Origin: Solirubrobacterales bacterium
GTDB lineage: Bacteria > Actinomycetota > Thermoleophilia > Solirubrobacterales > Solirubrobacteraceae
NCBI GenBank assembly: GCA_003138355.1
Contig: PLFX01000004.1
Span: 1,470-65,469, forward strand
Length of the DNA stretch: 64,000 nucleotides
Direction: 5' to 3'
In this document: positions 54,876-63,600 of the stretch, one piece after another
Layout of the letters: the number at the start of each line of letters is the position of its first letter
How positions within the stretch are numbered: position 1 is the stretch's first letter
Translations under genes and position numbers: made by a program
Notes under the pieces: generated by a model
What the model saw: only the letters and a program-made list of their open reading frames with translations
What the model was told of the DNA's origin: nothing
Database searches by the model: none

Positions 54876-57422
54876 GTGCTCTACCTGATCGACGGCAACA
54901 GCCTCGTCTATCGCGCTTTCTTCGCGCTGCCCGAGGCGATCGCGACCTCGCGCGGTGAGCCGACGAACGCGATCTTCGGCTTCGCGTCGATGCTCGTCAA
55001 GCTGATCACCGATCACGGCGTCGAGCCGACCGTGGTTGCCTGGGACGCCGGCAGCTCCGGCCGTGACGAGCTCTACGACCAGTACAAGGCAGGTCGGCGC
55101 TCGCGCCCCGACCTGCTGCGCGAGCAGTGGCCGGCGTTCGACCCGCTCGTCGAGGCGTTCGGCTATCGCAATGCGCGGCTCGAGGGCTACGAGGCCGACG
55201 ATGTGATCGCGACGCTCGCCGAGCGGGCGCGGACGCAGGGCATTCCGGTGACGATCGTCACGGGTGACCGCGACGCGTTCCAGCTCGTCGACGAAGCCGG
55301 GCTGGTGCGCGTGATGGCGACCGCGCGGGGCATCACCGAGACGAAGCTGTACGACCGTGACACCGTGATCGAGCGCTACGGGATCCCGCCGGAGCTGATC
55401 CCCGACTTCTACGGCCTCAAGGGCGACACCTCCGACAACATCCCCGGCATCCCGGGGATCGGCGAGAAGACCGCCGCCGAGCTGCTCCAGCGCTTCGGCT
55501 CGCTCGAAGCGATCCTCGACCGCGTCGATGAGGTCAGCGGCGAGAAGCGCCGCGAGAACGTACGCCTGCACCGTGACGATGCCGTCGTCTCAAAGCAGCT
55601 GGCGACGATGCGCCGCGATCTGCCGCTCGAGCTGGACCTCGCAGCGATCAACGCGGGCGAGCCCGATATGACGGCAATTCGCGACACATTTCGCCGCTTC
55701 GAGCTGCGCGACCCGCTGCGCCGATTGGAGGAGGTGATCGGCGAGATCGGTGCCGGCGGCGCCCCGGCAGCGCGCGAGACGGTCAGGCCCCGCACGGTGA
55801 CGCTCGGTCAGCTGGCCGCGCTCGGCGATGGGGAGCTCGCCGTCGCCGTCCGTGAACCGATGGTGCCGGAGGGGGCGCTGTTCGCGGACTCGCCGGCACT
55901 GAGCTTTGGCGTGGCCACGGCAACCGAGGTGCTGAGTGGCGAGATGGGGGAGGGGCCCGAGCTCGTCGGTGCGCTCGCGACCCACCCGCTCGTCGTCCAC
56001 GATGCGAAGTCGCTCGGCAGCGTGCCGCGCCAGCTTGCCCACGACACGATGCTCGGCGCGTACCTCCTCGACCCTGCGCGTCGCGGCTACCCGCTGCACG
56101 AGCTGCTCGAGGATCGCGGCCTCGCGGCCGAGCCGGACGGGGCGCCCGCGGACGCGTTGCTCACCAAGCGCCTGGCGGAGTTGCAGCGCGCCGAGCTCGC
56201 CGCGAGCGGGCTCGAGGAGCTCCTGCGCGAGGTGGAGCTGCCGCTTGTTTCGGTGTTGCGCGAGATGGAGCTCGCGGGCGTCGGCCTCGACGTGCCCCAG
56301 CTTGCCGAAGTCGGGACGCGTGTGAACGAGGAGATCGAGAAGCTCGAGCGCGCGATCTACGCCGTCGCCGGCGAGGAGTTCGTGATCGGCTCGCCCCAGC
56401 AACTGGGCGCGATCCTCTTCGAGAAACTCGGCCTCTCGCGCAAGCGCCGCGGCAAGACGGGCTTCTCGACCGACGCCCGCGTGCTGCAGGCGATCCGCTC
56501 CGAGCACGAGATCATTCCGATGGTCGAACGCTGGCGCGAGCTTTCGACGCTGATCAAGACCTACCTCGAGCCGTTGCCGGTGCTCGTCGATGCGCAGTCG
56601 CGCCTGCACACGACCTTCCTGCAGACGGTCGCCGCAACCGGACGGCTCTCGTCAACGAACCCGAACCTCCAGAACATCCCGATCCGCACCCCGCTCGGGC
56701 GCGAGATCCGCCGCTGCATCGTCGCGGCTCCGGGCAACGTGCTGGTTTGTGCCGACTACTCCCAGATCGAGCTGCGCGTCCTCGCCCAGATCGCCGACGA
56801 GCCGGTGCTCAAGCAGATCTTCCGTGCCGGCGAGGACGTCCACACCGCCACCGCCTGCCAGGTCTTCCAGGTCGAGCCCGGGGAGATCGACGCCGGGATG
56901 CGCTCGAAGGCGAAGATGATCAACTACGGGATCGCCTACGGCCTGACGGACTTCGGCCTCGCCGACCGCCTCCAGATCCCGCGCGAGGAAGCGGCGGTAT
57001 TCATCGCGACCTACTTCGAGCGCTTCCCCAAGGTCCGCGAGTTCATCGACAGCACGATCGCGCAGGCGATCGAGCAGGGCTATGTCACGACGTTGCTCGG
57101 ACGGCGTCGGCCGATCCCCGAGCTGCGCGCGCGCAATCGCCAGCAGCAGGCGCTCGGCGAGCGCCTCGCGGTCAACACGGTTATCCAGGGAACCGCCGCC
57201 GACATCATCAAGGTCGCGATGGTGCGCGTGCACGCCGCGCTCGCCGGCGTTCGCTCGCGCCTGATCCTCCAGATCCACGACGAGCTGATGATCGAAGGTC
57301 CGGCGGAGGAGGCCGACGAGGTGCGCAGCCTGCTCACCACGGAGATGGTTCGCGCCTGGGAGCTCGACCCGCCACTCGGCGTCGACGTCGGCGTCGGCGA
57401 AAACTGGCTCGACGCGAAGTGA
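54876..57422 (+). CDS. polA: DNA polymerase I
   Basis: GTG 54876 begins LYLIDGNSLVYRAFFAL and gives 848 residues. The 5'-3' exonuclease spans about 1-290 (YEADDVIATLAERA, TGDRDAFQLVD, GLKGDTSDNIPGIPGIGEKT). The exonuclease-like middle lacks the usual D-x-E proofreading motif, so it is probably inactive, as in many Gram-positives. The polymerase domain has motif A DYSQIELRVLAQIA, motif B RSKAKMINYGIAYGLTDFGL and motif C QIHDELMIE. It fills repair gaps and removes primers. Upstream in-frame ATGs would add a tail without homology. Confidence 0.95.
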   Translation: MLYLIDGNSLVYRAFFALPEAIATSRGEPTNAIFGFASMLVKLITDHGVEPTVVAWDAGSSGRDELYDQYKAGRRSRPDLLREQWPAFDPLVEAFGYRNARLEGYEADDVIATLAERARTQGIPVTIVTGDRDAFQLVDEAGLVRVMATARGITETKLYDRDTVIERYGIPPELIPDFYGLKGDTSDNIPGIPGIGEKTAAELLQRFGSLEAILDRVDEVSGEKRRENVRLHRDDAVVSKQLATMRRDLPLELDLAAINAGEPDMTAIRDTFRRFELRDPLRRLEEVIGEIGAGGAPAARETVRPRTVTLGQLAALGDGELAVAVREPMVPEGALFADSPALSFGVATATEVLSGEMGEGPELVGALATHPLVVHDAKSLGSVPRQLAHDTMLGAYLLDPARRGYPLHELLEDRGLAAEPDGAPADALLTKRLAELQRAELAASGLEELLREVELPLVSVLREMELAGVGLDVPQLAEVGTRVNEEIEKLERAIYAVAGEEFVIGSPQQLGAILFEKLGLSRKRRGKTGFSTDARVLQAIRSEHEIIPMVERWRELSTLIKTYLEPLPVLVDAQSRLHTTFLQTVAATGRLSSTNPNLQNIPIRTPLGREIRRCIVAAPGNVLVCADYSQIELRVLAQIADEPVLKQIFRAGEDVHTATACQVFQVEPGEIDAGMRSKAKMINYGIAYGLTDFGLADRLQIPREEAAVFIATYFERFPKVREFIDSTIAQAIEQGYVTTLLGRRRPIPELRARNRQQQALGERLAVNTVIQGTAADIIKVAMVRVHAALAGVRSRLILQIHDELMIEGPAEEADEVRSLLTTEMVRAWELDPPLGVDVGVGENWLDAK

Positions 57423-57429
57423 TCGCCGC

Positions 57430-58566
57430 TCAGCGGCCGGCGAGCAGCGCCTCAGCCGGCGTCACGGGCCATTCGTGCGCAGGCGGCGGCGTGATCCGGT
57501 AGTAGCGCTCGAAGACCCAGTGCGAGAGGCGGCGCGAGTCGAAGCGCTCGACGAGCCAGTTCAGCGGCGCGCGGCCCGTCGTGCGACCGGCGAGGTGCTG
57601 GGCCCAAAGCATGAAGCCGAACTGCGGCGCATGCCGGCGGCTGAAGGCGCCGTAGCGCGCGAGCGCCTGCTCGCGCGTGCTGTGGCCGGCCAGCGCGGCG
57701 CGCAGCTCGCGACCGAGCGCGAGCGCGAAATAGAAGGCGGGGCGGATCCCCTCGGCCGTCAACGGCAGGCAGTGCCCGGCCGAGTCGCCGACGAAGAAGA
57801 CGCCGTTCTCGGTGGCCGCACGGAGCTTGTGCGGGATCCAGTTACCCTGGAATGAGCCCGCTTGCAGGTCGAGCTCGGCGGCGAGCGCCAACGTCGGCAC
57901 CTTGACGTGGTCGCGCGGCTCGAACGAGCCGACGCCGACGCGCAGCTCCTCGCCGGCCGGAAACGACCACGCGTAGCCGGCGCGGATGTAACGGCGGTCG
58001 ATCCAGAACTCCATGTCTTCGCCGTTGCCGGCCGGATGAACCTCGAGCCCCCGCGAGAGCCTCGCGTTCGGCGGCTGGATCGGGGACGGCGCGCTCGAGA
58101 GAACGCGCCGCCAGCCGAGCGCGTCGACGACGTAGCTCGCGCGGATCGTGCCGCGGTCCGTGGCTACGCCGCCGTCCGCGAATCCCGCGACCGTCGCGGT
58201 CTCGAACTCGCTCGACCGGCCGCCCGCGCGCAGCAGTGCGCATAGCTCCGCGTAGTCGAAGGTCGAGAACGTGAACGGGAGCGACCAGCGGACGCTCGAG
58301 CGGGGCGTGTGCACGACGAGCTCGTCGAAGGTCTGTCGAACCGACGACGCGAGTCCGAGGCGCTCGAGCCACTCGGTCGGGGCGGCGCACGCGGACGTCT
58401 GGCGCTCGCCGATCTCATAGCGATCGAGCACCATCACGCGCGCGCCACTGCCCTCGAGCGCACGCGCCACGGTCAGTCCGGCAAAGCTCGCGCCGCAGAC
58501 GAGTACGTCGCAATCCACGTCGAGGCTCGTGCGCTCGGCGCCGCGCTTGGTGGCCCGCGCAGGCAT
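57430..58566 (-). CDS. geranylgeranyl-reductase-like FAD-dependent oxidoreductase
   Basis: ATG 58566 gives 378 residues. FAD motif VLVCGASFAGLTVARALEGS near 20, then LDRYEIGERQTSACAAP, SYVVDALGWRR and VFFVGDSAGHCLPLTAEGIR near 280 identify the group 2 flavoprotein family that includes digeranylgeranylglycerolipid reductases and monooxygenases. The substrate is not evident; isoprenoid or quinone reduction is plausible. TATGAT lies nine bases before the ATG. It converges with polA (7-base gap). The open frame extends far upstream across rpsA antisense, which is not coding. Confidence 0.85.
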   Translation of the reverse strand: MPARATKRGAERTSLDVDCDVLVCGASFAGLTVARALEGSGARVMVLDRYEIGERQTSACAAPTEWLERLGLASSVRQTFDELVVHTPRSSVRWSLPFTFSTFDYAELCALLRAGGRSSEFETATVAGFADGGVATDRGTIRASYVVDALGWRRVLSSAPSPIQPPNARLSRGLEVHPAGNGEDMEFWIDRRYIRAGYAWSFPAGEELRVGVGSFEPRDHVKVPTLALAAELDLQAGSFQGNWIPHKLRAATENGVFFVGDSAGHCLPLTAEGIRPAFYFALALGRELRAALAGHSTREQALARYGAFSRRHAPQFGFMLWAQHLAGRTTGRAPLNWLVERFDSRRLSHWVFERYYRITPPPAHEWPVTPAEALLAGR

Positions 58567-58591
58567 GCGCAGCTGATCATACGCACGCGCC

Positions 58592-58619
58592 TTGCGCGGT
58601 CGAGCAGCGAAGCTACGAT
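58592..58619 (+). promoter_or_regulatory. rpsA promoter
   Basis: TTGCGC (58592-58597) and TACGAT (58614-58619) are spaced by 16 bases. The GTG start is 13 bases after the -10 box, so the transcript has almost no leader. Confidence 0.45.
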
Positions 58620-58632
58620 ACGCTCTTTGCCG

Positions 58633-60177
58633 GTGAACGCCGTCGTGGAAAACGCATCCCCAAAGGTCGTGGAAGGCTCGGGCGGGTTGTTGCTCGAGGT
58701 TGACGGGCAGATCGTCCCGAACTACGACGCGACCCTGCATCCGTTCGAGGAAGGCGAGGTCGTCACGGGGCACGTCGTCCGGATCGACCAGGACGAGGTG
58801 CTCGTCGACATCGGCTACAAGTCCGAGGGCGTAATCCCGGCCAACGAGCTGTCGATCCGCAAGTCGGTCGATCCGCACGACGAGGTGCAGCTGGGCGAGG
58901 AGGTCGACGCCCTGGTCCTTACCAAGGAGGACCAGGACGGCCGACTGATCATCTCCAAGAAGCGCGCGCGCTTCGAGAAGGCGTGGCGACGGATCGAAGC
59001 CGCCGCGGAGTCCGGCGAGCCCGTCGAAGGCACCGTGATCGAGGTCGTCAAGGGCGGTCTGATCATCGACCTCGGCGTGCGCGGCTTCCTGCCCGCATCG
59101 CTCGTCGACATCCGCCGCGTGCCGAACCTCGACGAGTACATGGGCACGCAGATCGAGTGCAAGGTGATCGAGCTCAACCGCTCGCGCAACAACGTCGTCC
59201 TCTCGCGCCGCGCCGTCCTCGAGGAGGAGCGCAAGGAGGTTCGCCAGCAGATCCTCGATCGGCTCGAGCCCGGCCAGGTCGTGGAGGGGCAGATCTCGAA
59301 CATCGTCGACTTCGGCGCCTTCGTCGATCTCGATGGGATCGACGGCCTGATCCACATCTCCGAGCTCTCCTGGTCGCACGTCAACCATCCGAGCCAGATC
59401 CTCGAGATCGGCCAGACGGTGAAGGTCAAGGTGCTCGACATCGACCGCGACCGCCAGCGCATCTCGCTCGGCCTGAAGCAGACCCAGGAAGACCCCTGGC
59501 AGCGGATCGTCAACACTTACAACATCGGCGACGAGCTCGAGGGGACCGTCACCAAGGTCGTCACGTTCGGTGCCTTCGTCGAGATCCTCGACGGCGTCGA
59601 AGGGCTCGTCCACATCTCCGAGCTCGCGGCCCATCACGTCGAGAACCCGCGCGAGGTCGTTCAGCCCGGCGACGAGATCCGCATCAAGATCCTCGAGATC
59701 GACTCCGAGCGCCGCCGGCTCTCGCTGTCTGCGAAGCGCGTCGAAGGCCAGGTGCTGCCGCTCCACCCGATCGAGTTGTCCGACGAGGACGCCGAAGCGG
59801 GCGAAGCCGCGGCGGAGGTGCCGGTGCTTGACGATGCGCCGCCGGTCGAGGCGCCCGCCAAGGGCGAAGCCGCGGCGGAGGTGCCGGTGCTTGACGACGC
59901 GGCTCCGGTCGAGGCGCCCGCCGACGGCGAAGCCGCGGCCGAGGTCCCCGTGCTTGACGATGCGGCTCCGGTCGGGACGCCCGCCGATGGCGAAGCGGTC
60001 GAAGCCCCCGAGCTCGACGATGCGGCTCCCGTCGAGGCGCCCGCCGATGGCGAAGCGGTCGAAGCCCCCGAGCTCGACGACGCGACCGCCGAGGCCGCAC
60101 CGCCGCAAGCCGCCGAGCCGCCCGCCGAACCGACCGCATCGAGCGCTGACGACGCCGCACCAGCAAGCGGAGCCTGA
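58633..60177 (+). CDS. rpsA: 30S ribosomal protein S1
   Basis: GTG 58633 gives 514 residues. Four S1 OB-fold repeats are visible: GEVVTGHVVRIDQDEVLVDI, GEPVEGTVIEVVKGGLIIDL, GQVVEGQISNIVDFGAFVDL and GDELEGTVTKVVTFGAFVEI. The third and fourth carry the classic HISELSW/HISELA ends. Four domains is usual for actinobacterial S1, which helps mRNA binding to the 30S subunit. From residue 390 an acidic Ala/Pro/Glu/Asp tail made of tandem repeats continues to the end, an unusual feature. Confidence 0.95.
   Translation: MNAVVENASPKVVEGSGGLLLEVDGQIVPNYDATLHPFEEGEVVTGHVVRIDQDEVLVDIGYKSEGVIPANELSIRKSVDPHDEVQLGEEVDALVLTKEDQDGRLIISKKRARFEKAWRRIEAAAESGEPVEGTVIEVVKGGLIIDLGVRGFLPASLVDIRRVPNLDEYMGTQIECKVIELNRSRNNVVLSRRAVLEEERKEVRQQILDRLEPGQVVEGQISNIVDFGAFVDLDGIDGLIHISELSWSHVNHPSQILEIGQTVKVKVLDIDRDRQRISLGLKQTQEDPWQRIVNTYNIGDELEGTVTKVVTFGAFVEILDGVEGLVHISELAAHHVENPREVVQPGDEIRIKILEIDSERRRLSLSAKRVEGQVLPLHPIELSDEDAEAGEAAAEVPVLDDAPPVEAPAKGEAAAEVPVLDDAAPVEAPADGEAAAEVPVLDDAAPVGTPADGEAVEAPELDDAAPVEAPADGEAVEAPELDDATAEAAPPQAAEPPAEPTASSADDAAPASGA
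59800..60108 (+). repeat. tandem repeats in the rpsA tail
   Basis: Three 63-base units (59800-59988), each encoding a variant of GEAAAEVPVLDDAAPVEAPA plus one residue, are followed by two 60-base units (59989-60108) of the GEAVEAPELDDAAPVEAPAD type. Repeats stay in frame and are near-identical in DNA, so they can expand or contract without breaking the gene. Confidence 0.85.
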
Positions 60178-60766
60178 GCGGCCTCCCTTCATCGGGCTGA
60201 CGGGCTCGATCGGCGCCGGGAAGTCGACGGCGCTCGCCGCCTGCGAACGGCTCGGTGCGGCTGTGCTCGACGCGGACGCGATCGTCCACGCGCTCTACGA
60301 CACCGAGGCGGTCAAGACGGCGCTCCACCTGCGCTGGGGCGATGGCGTGTTCGACGGCGAGGAGATCGATCGCGCCGCCGTCGCGCGGCTCATCTTCAAG
60401 AGCGCTGACCAGCGAGCCTGGCTCGAGGGGCTCCTCTGGCCGCTCACCGCCCAGCACCAGAGGGCCTTCCGCGAGGAGCTCGAGGCGCGGAGCCCGCGCC
60501 CCCGTGCCGGCATCGTCGAGGTTGCGCTGCTCTTCGAAGCTGACGCCGCAGCCCGCTTCGACGCGACAATCGCGATCGTCGCCGACGATCGCCTGCGCAT
60601 GGAGCGCCTCGCGCTGCGCGATCAGGCCGAGCTCGCGGCGCGCGACGGCCGGCAGCTGGCGCAGGCGGAGAAGGCCGCACGGGCAACGTACACCGTCGTC
60701 AACGAAGGGACAGAGCAAGAGCTCGAGCAGAAGCTCGCGGCGATACTCGATACTCTCGCGCCGTGA
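60146..60766 (+). CDS. coaE: dephospho-CoA kinase (start uncertain)
   Basis: P-loop IGLTGSIGAGKSTALAACER, LDADAIVHALYD, GLLWPLTAQHQRAFREEL and VEVALLFEADAAARFD identify CoaE, which phosphorylates dephospho-CoA in the last step of CoA synthesis. The conserved protein begins about 60184, just after the rpsA stop, but no ATG, GTG or TTG lies close before it. CTG 60146 is one option, and in-frame ATG 60047 inside the rpsA tail (239 residues) is another. The end overlaps the next gene by 4 bases. Confidence 0.85.
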   Translation: MTTPHQQAEPERPPFIGLTGSIGAGKSTALAACERLGAAVLDADAIVHALYDTEAVKTALHLRWGDGVFDGEEIDRAAVARLIFKSADQRAWLEGLLWPLTAQHQRAFREELEARSPRPRAGIVEVALLFEADAAARFDATIAIVADDRLRMERLALRDQAELAARDGRQLAQAEKAARATYTVVNEGTEQELEQKLAAILDTLAP

Positions 60767-61374
60767 GTTCTCGCCAGTCGGGCCGCGGCGGCGGGAGGCG
60801 GCGCCGCGTGCTCGCCGTGCTCGCGATCCTGGCCGCAGGCACCGTAGGGGTGATCGCCGCGCTGCCGTCGGTTGAGCGCGTCGTGCGCGAGCTGACCTAC
60901 CCGCTGCACGACACGGCGATCATCAACCGTGCCGCGTATGCCGAGCACCTCGATCCGGCGTTCGTCGCGGCCGTGATCTACGCCGAGACGAAGTTCGACC
61001 CGCGCACCTCGAGCACCGGCGCGCTCGGCCTGATGCAGATCGAGCCGTCGACCGCGCGCTACCTCGCCCACCTCTCGGGCGGCAGCCAGTTCGCGCTCCG
61101 CGACCTCGCGCACCCCGCGACGAACATCGCCTACGGCAGCTACTACCTGCGCTACCTGCTGAACCGCTATCGCGGCAGCCGCACGCTCGCGCTCGCCGCG
61201 TACAACGCCGGCATGACGAACGTCGATCGCTGGGTCGCGAATGCGCGGGCGACCGGGACGGCGCTCATCCCAGCGTCGATCCCATTCCCGCAGACGCGCG
61301 CCTACGTCACGAAGGTCGAGGCGGCGACCAAGACCTACCGCCACGACTACGCCAAGCTGCTCGGCCCGCCGTGA
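60763..61374 (+). CDS. membrane-anchored lytic transglycosylase (SLT domain)
   Basis: The 203 residues have a basic N-terminus, one membrane helix (VLAVLAILAAGTVGVIAALP) and an SLT domain: VAAVIYAETKFDP with catalytic Glu near 83, STGALGLMQIEPSTARYL, NIAYGSYYLRYLLNRY and LALAAYNAGMTNVDRWV. It cleaves peptidoglycan glycan strands at the outer membrane face. GTG 60763 overlaps coaE (GTGA), so it is co-expressed. Confidence 0.92.
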   Translation: MSSRQSGRGGGRRRRVLAVLAILAAGTVGVIAALPSVERVVRELTYPLHDTAIINRAAYAEHLDPAFVAAVIYAETKFDPRTSSTGALGLMQIEPSTARYLAHLSGGSQFALRDLAHPATNIAYGSYYLRYLLNRYRGSRTLALAAYNAGMTNVDRWVANARATGTALIPASIPFPQTRAYVTKVEAATKTYRHDYAKLLGPP

Positions 61375-61430
61375 TCCCGCGCGGCAGCGGACGCGTCCGG
61401 CGCCGTCAACGCGCCTGAGATACTCAACTG

Positions 61431-63434
61431 ATGCCGCCATTCCGCCTTGATCCGGCCTTCACGCCGGCCGCCGACCAGCCCCGCGCGATCGAGCAGATCG
61501 CCGATGCGCTCGAGCACGGCGAGCGCTTCACGACGCTGCTCGGCGCGACTGGCACGGGCAAGACGATGACGATCGCCGGGGTGGTCGAGGCGATCCAGCG
61601 GCCCGCGCTCGTGATCGCCCACAACAAGACGCTCGCCGCGCAGCTCTGCAACGAGTTCCGCACCTACTTCCCCGAGAACGCGGTCGAGTACTTCGTCTCC
61701 TACTACGACTATTACCAGCCCGAGGCCTACGTCGCGAGCCGCGACCTCTACATCGAGAAGGACTCTTCGGTCAACTCGGAGATCGATCGCCTCAGGCACG
61801 CCGCCACGGCCGCGGTCTTCGCGCGCCGCGACGTGATCGTCGTCGCGTCGGTCTCCTGCATCTACGGCCTCGGCTCGCCCGAGGTCTACGAGCGCAACAT
61901 GCAGCTGCTGCGCCGCGGCGAGCTGATCGATCGCGACGCCCTGCTGCGCAAGCTCGTCTCGATCCAGTACAACCGCAACGACCAGGCCCTCGGGCGCGGC
62001 ACCTTCCGCGTCAAGGGGGAGACGCTCGAGGTCTTCCCCGCGTACGCCGAGACGGCCTACCGCGCGGTGCTGTTCGGCGACGAGGTCGAACAGCTGTCCG
62101 AGTTCGATCCGCTCACCGGCGAGCTGATCGCCCCCGAGCTCGAACACGTCGCGATCTGGCCCGCCACGCACTACAACGTCGCCGAGGGCACAGGCGAGCG
62201 AACCGCGCAGCTGATCGGCGAGGAGCTCGAGGCGCGCTGCGCCGAGCTCGAGTCCCAGGGCAAGCTGCTCGAATCCCACCGCCTGCGCCAGCGCACGCAG
62301 TACGACATGGAGATGCTGCGCGAGGTCGGCTTCTGCTCGGGGATCGAGAACTACTCGCGGATCATCGACGGCCGCAAGCCGGGCGAGCGCCCCTACTGCC
62401 TGCTCGACTACTTCCCCAAGGACTTCGTCGTCTTCACCGACGAGTCCCACCAGACGATCCCGCAGATCGGCGGCATGCACGAAGGCGATCGCAGCCGCAA
62501 GCAGACGCTTGTCGACTACGGCTTCCGCCTGCCGTCCGCGCTCGACAACCGCCCCCAGACCTTCGAAGAGTTCCTCCAGATGGCGCCGCAGATCGTCTTC
62601 GTCAGCGCGACGCCGGGCGAGTTCGAGCGCACCCGCTCGGCAAAGGTCGTCGAGCAGATCGTCCGCCCGACCGGGATCGTCGACCCGCACGTCGAGGTGC
62701 GCGCGACGCGCAACCAGGTCGATGACCTGATGGGCGAGATCCGCCAGCGCGCCGACCGCGATGAGCGCGTCCTCGTCACGACGCTGACCAAGAAGATGGC
62801 GGAGGACCTGTCGTCCTACCTGCTCGAGCTCAGCTTCCGCACGCGCTACCTGCACTCCGAGATCAACACGCTCGAGCGGATCCAGATCATCCGCGACCTG
62901 CGCCTTGGCGAGTACGACGTGCTCGTCGGCGTGAACCTGCTGCGCGAGGGCCTCGACCTGCCCGAGGTCTCGCTCGTCGCGATCCTCGACGCCGACAAGG
63001 AGGGCTTCCTGCGCGGCGAGACGAGCCTCATCCAGACGATCGGCCGCGCCGCGCGCAACGTCGACGGCACCGTGATCATGTACGCCGACCGCCAGACCGC
63101 GGCGATGACAGCGGCGCTCTCGGAGACCGACCGCCGCCGCGCGATCCAGGTCGCCTACAACGAGGAGCACGGCATCACCGCCGCATCGATCGTCAAGGGG
63201 GTCTCCGACATCGCCGAGTTCCTGACCAGCGAGTCGAAGACGCCGGCGCGCCGGCGCCGTGCGCGCGCGAAGACCGCCGAGCTAGCCCCGTCGGAGCTCG
63301 AGAAGCTCGCCGTCGAGCTCGAGGAGGAGATGCTCGCGGCCGCGCAGGACCTGCGCTTCGAGTATGCCGCGCGCCTGCGCGACGAGCTGCGCGACCTCCG
63401 CCGCCAGCTGGCGGAGATGAGCGCGACGGCCTGA
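61431..63434 (+). CDS. uvrB: excinuclease ABC subunit UvrB
   Basis: The 667 residues match UvrB. Walker A is [15 protein letters not shown] near 40, the DNA-clamping hairpin is [20 protein letters not shown], the DEAD-like box is [20 protein letters not shown], and the helicase motifs include [20 protein letters not shown] and [19 protein letters not shown]. The C-terminal UvrC-binding helix pair is [20 protein letters not shown]. It verifies DNA damage in nucleotide excision repair. Two strong palindromes follow its stop. Confidence 0.97.
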   Translation: MPPFRLDPAFTPAADQPRAIEQIADALEHGERFTTLLGATGTGKTMTIAGVVEAIQRPALVIAHNKTLAAQLCNEFRTYFPENAVEYFVSYYDYYQPEAYVASRDLYIEKDSSVNSEIDRLRHAATAAVFARRDVIVVASVSCIYGLGSPEVYERNMQLLRRGELIDRDALLRKLVSIQYNRNDQALGRGTFRVKGETLEVFPAYAETAYRAVLFGDEVEQLSEFDPLTGELIAPELEHVAIWPATHYNVAEGTGERTAQLIGEELEARCAELESQGKLLESHRLRQRTQYDMEMLREVGFCSGIENYSRIIDGRKPGERPYCLLDYFPKDFVVFTDESHQTIPQIGGMHEGDRSRKQTLVDYGFRLPSALDNRPQTFEEFLQMAPQIVFVSATPGEFERTRSAKVVEQIVRPTGIVDPHVEVRATRNQVDDLMGEIRQRADRDERVLVTTLTKKMAEDLSSYLLELSFRTRYLHSEINTLERIQIIRDLRLGEYDVLVGVNLLREGLDLPEVSLVAILDADKEGFLRGETSLIQTIGRAARNVDGTVIMYADRQTAAMTAALSETDRRRAIQVAYNEEHGITAASIVKGVSDIAEFLTSESKTPARRRRARAKTAELAPSELEKLAVELEEEMLAAAQDLRFEYAARLRDELRDLRRQLAEMSATA

Positions 63435-63440
63435 TCTGCT

Positions 63441-63488
63441 CGGACCGGCGCATGCGCCGTCCGGCCGGGGCCCGCATGCGGGCCCCGG
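63441..63488. terminator. two adjacent GC-rich hairpins after uvrB
   Basis: A palindrome centred on GCATGC (CGGCGCATGCGCCG with flanking CGGA/TCCG and a one-base bulge, about 63441-63463) is followed by a perfect 24-base palindrome at 63465-63488, also centred on GCATGC. There is no T-run. Such tandem hairpins probably end uvrB transcription in a GC-rich actinobacterium. Confidence 0.5.
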
Positions 63489-63600
63489 TTCACGCGTCGT
63501 TGGAAGGCGTTCGTTAGCATGCCGACGCTGTCGTCTGACGGCCGCGGCGTCGGTCGAGTCGCGGTCACAATGTTCAGCCTGCCGCGAAAGTAGGTTCATC

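Noticed and set aside
58567-60192. Upstream extension of the minus-strand flavoprotein frame across rpsA
   Set aside because: The extension is Arg/Asp/Leu-rich shadow of rpsA, with repeats mirroring the S1 tail. Flavoprotein homology begins at ATG 58566.
61347-63170. Long minus-strand open frame (607 codons) opposite uvrB
   Set aside because: uvrB is unmistakable on the plus strand, and the opposite frame is low-complexity shadow.
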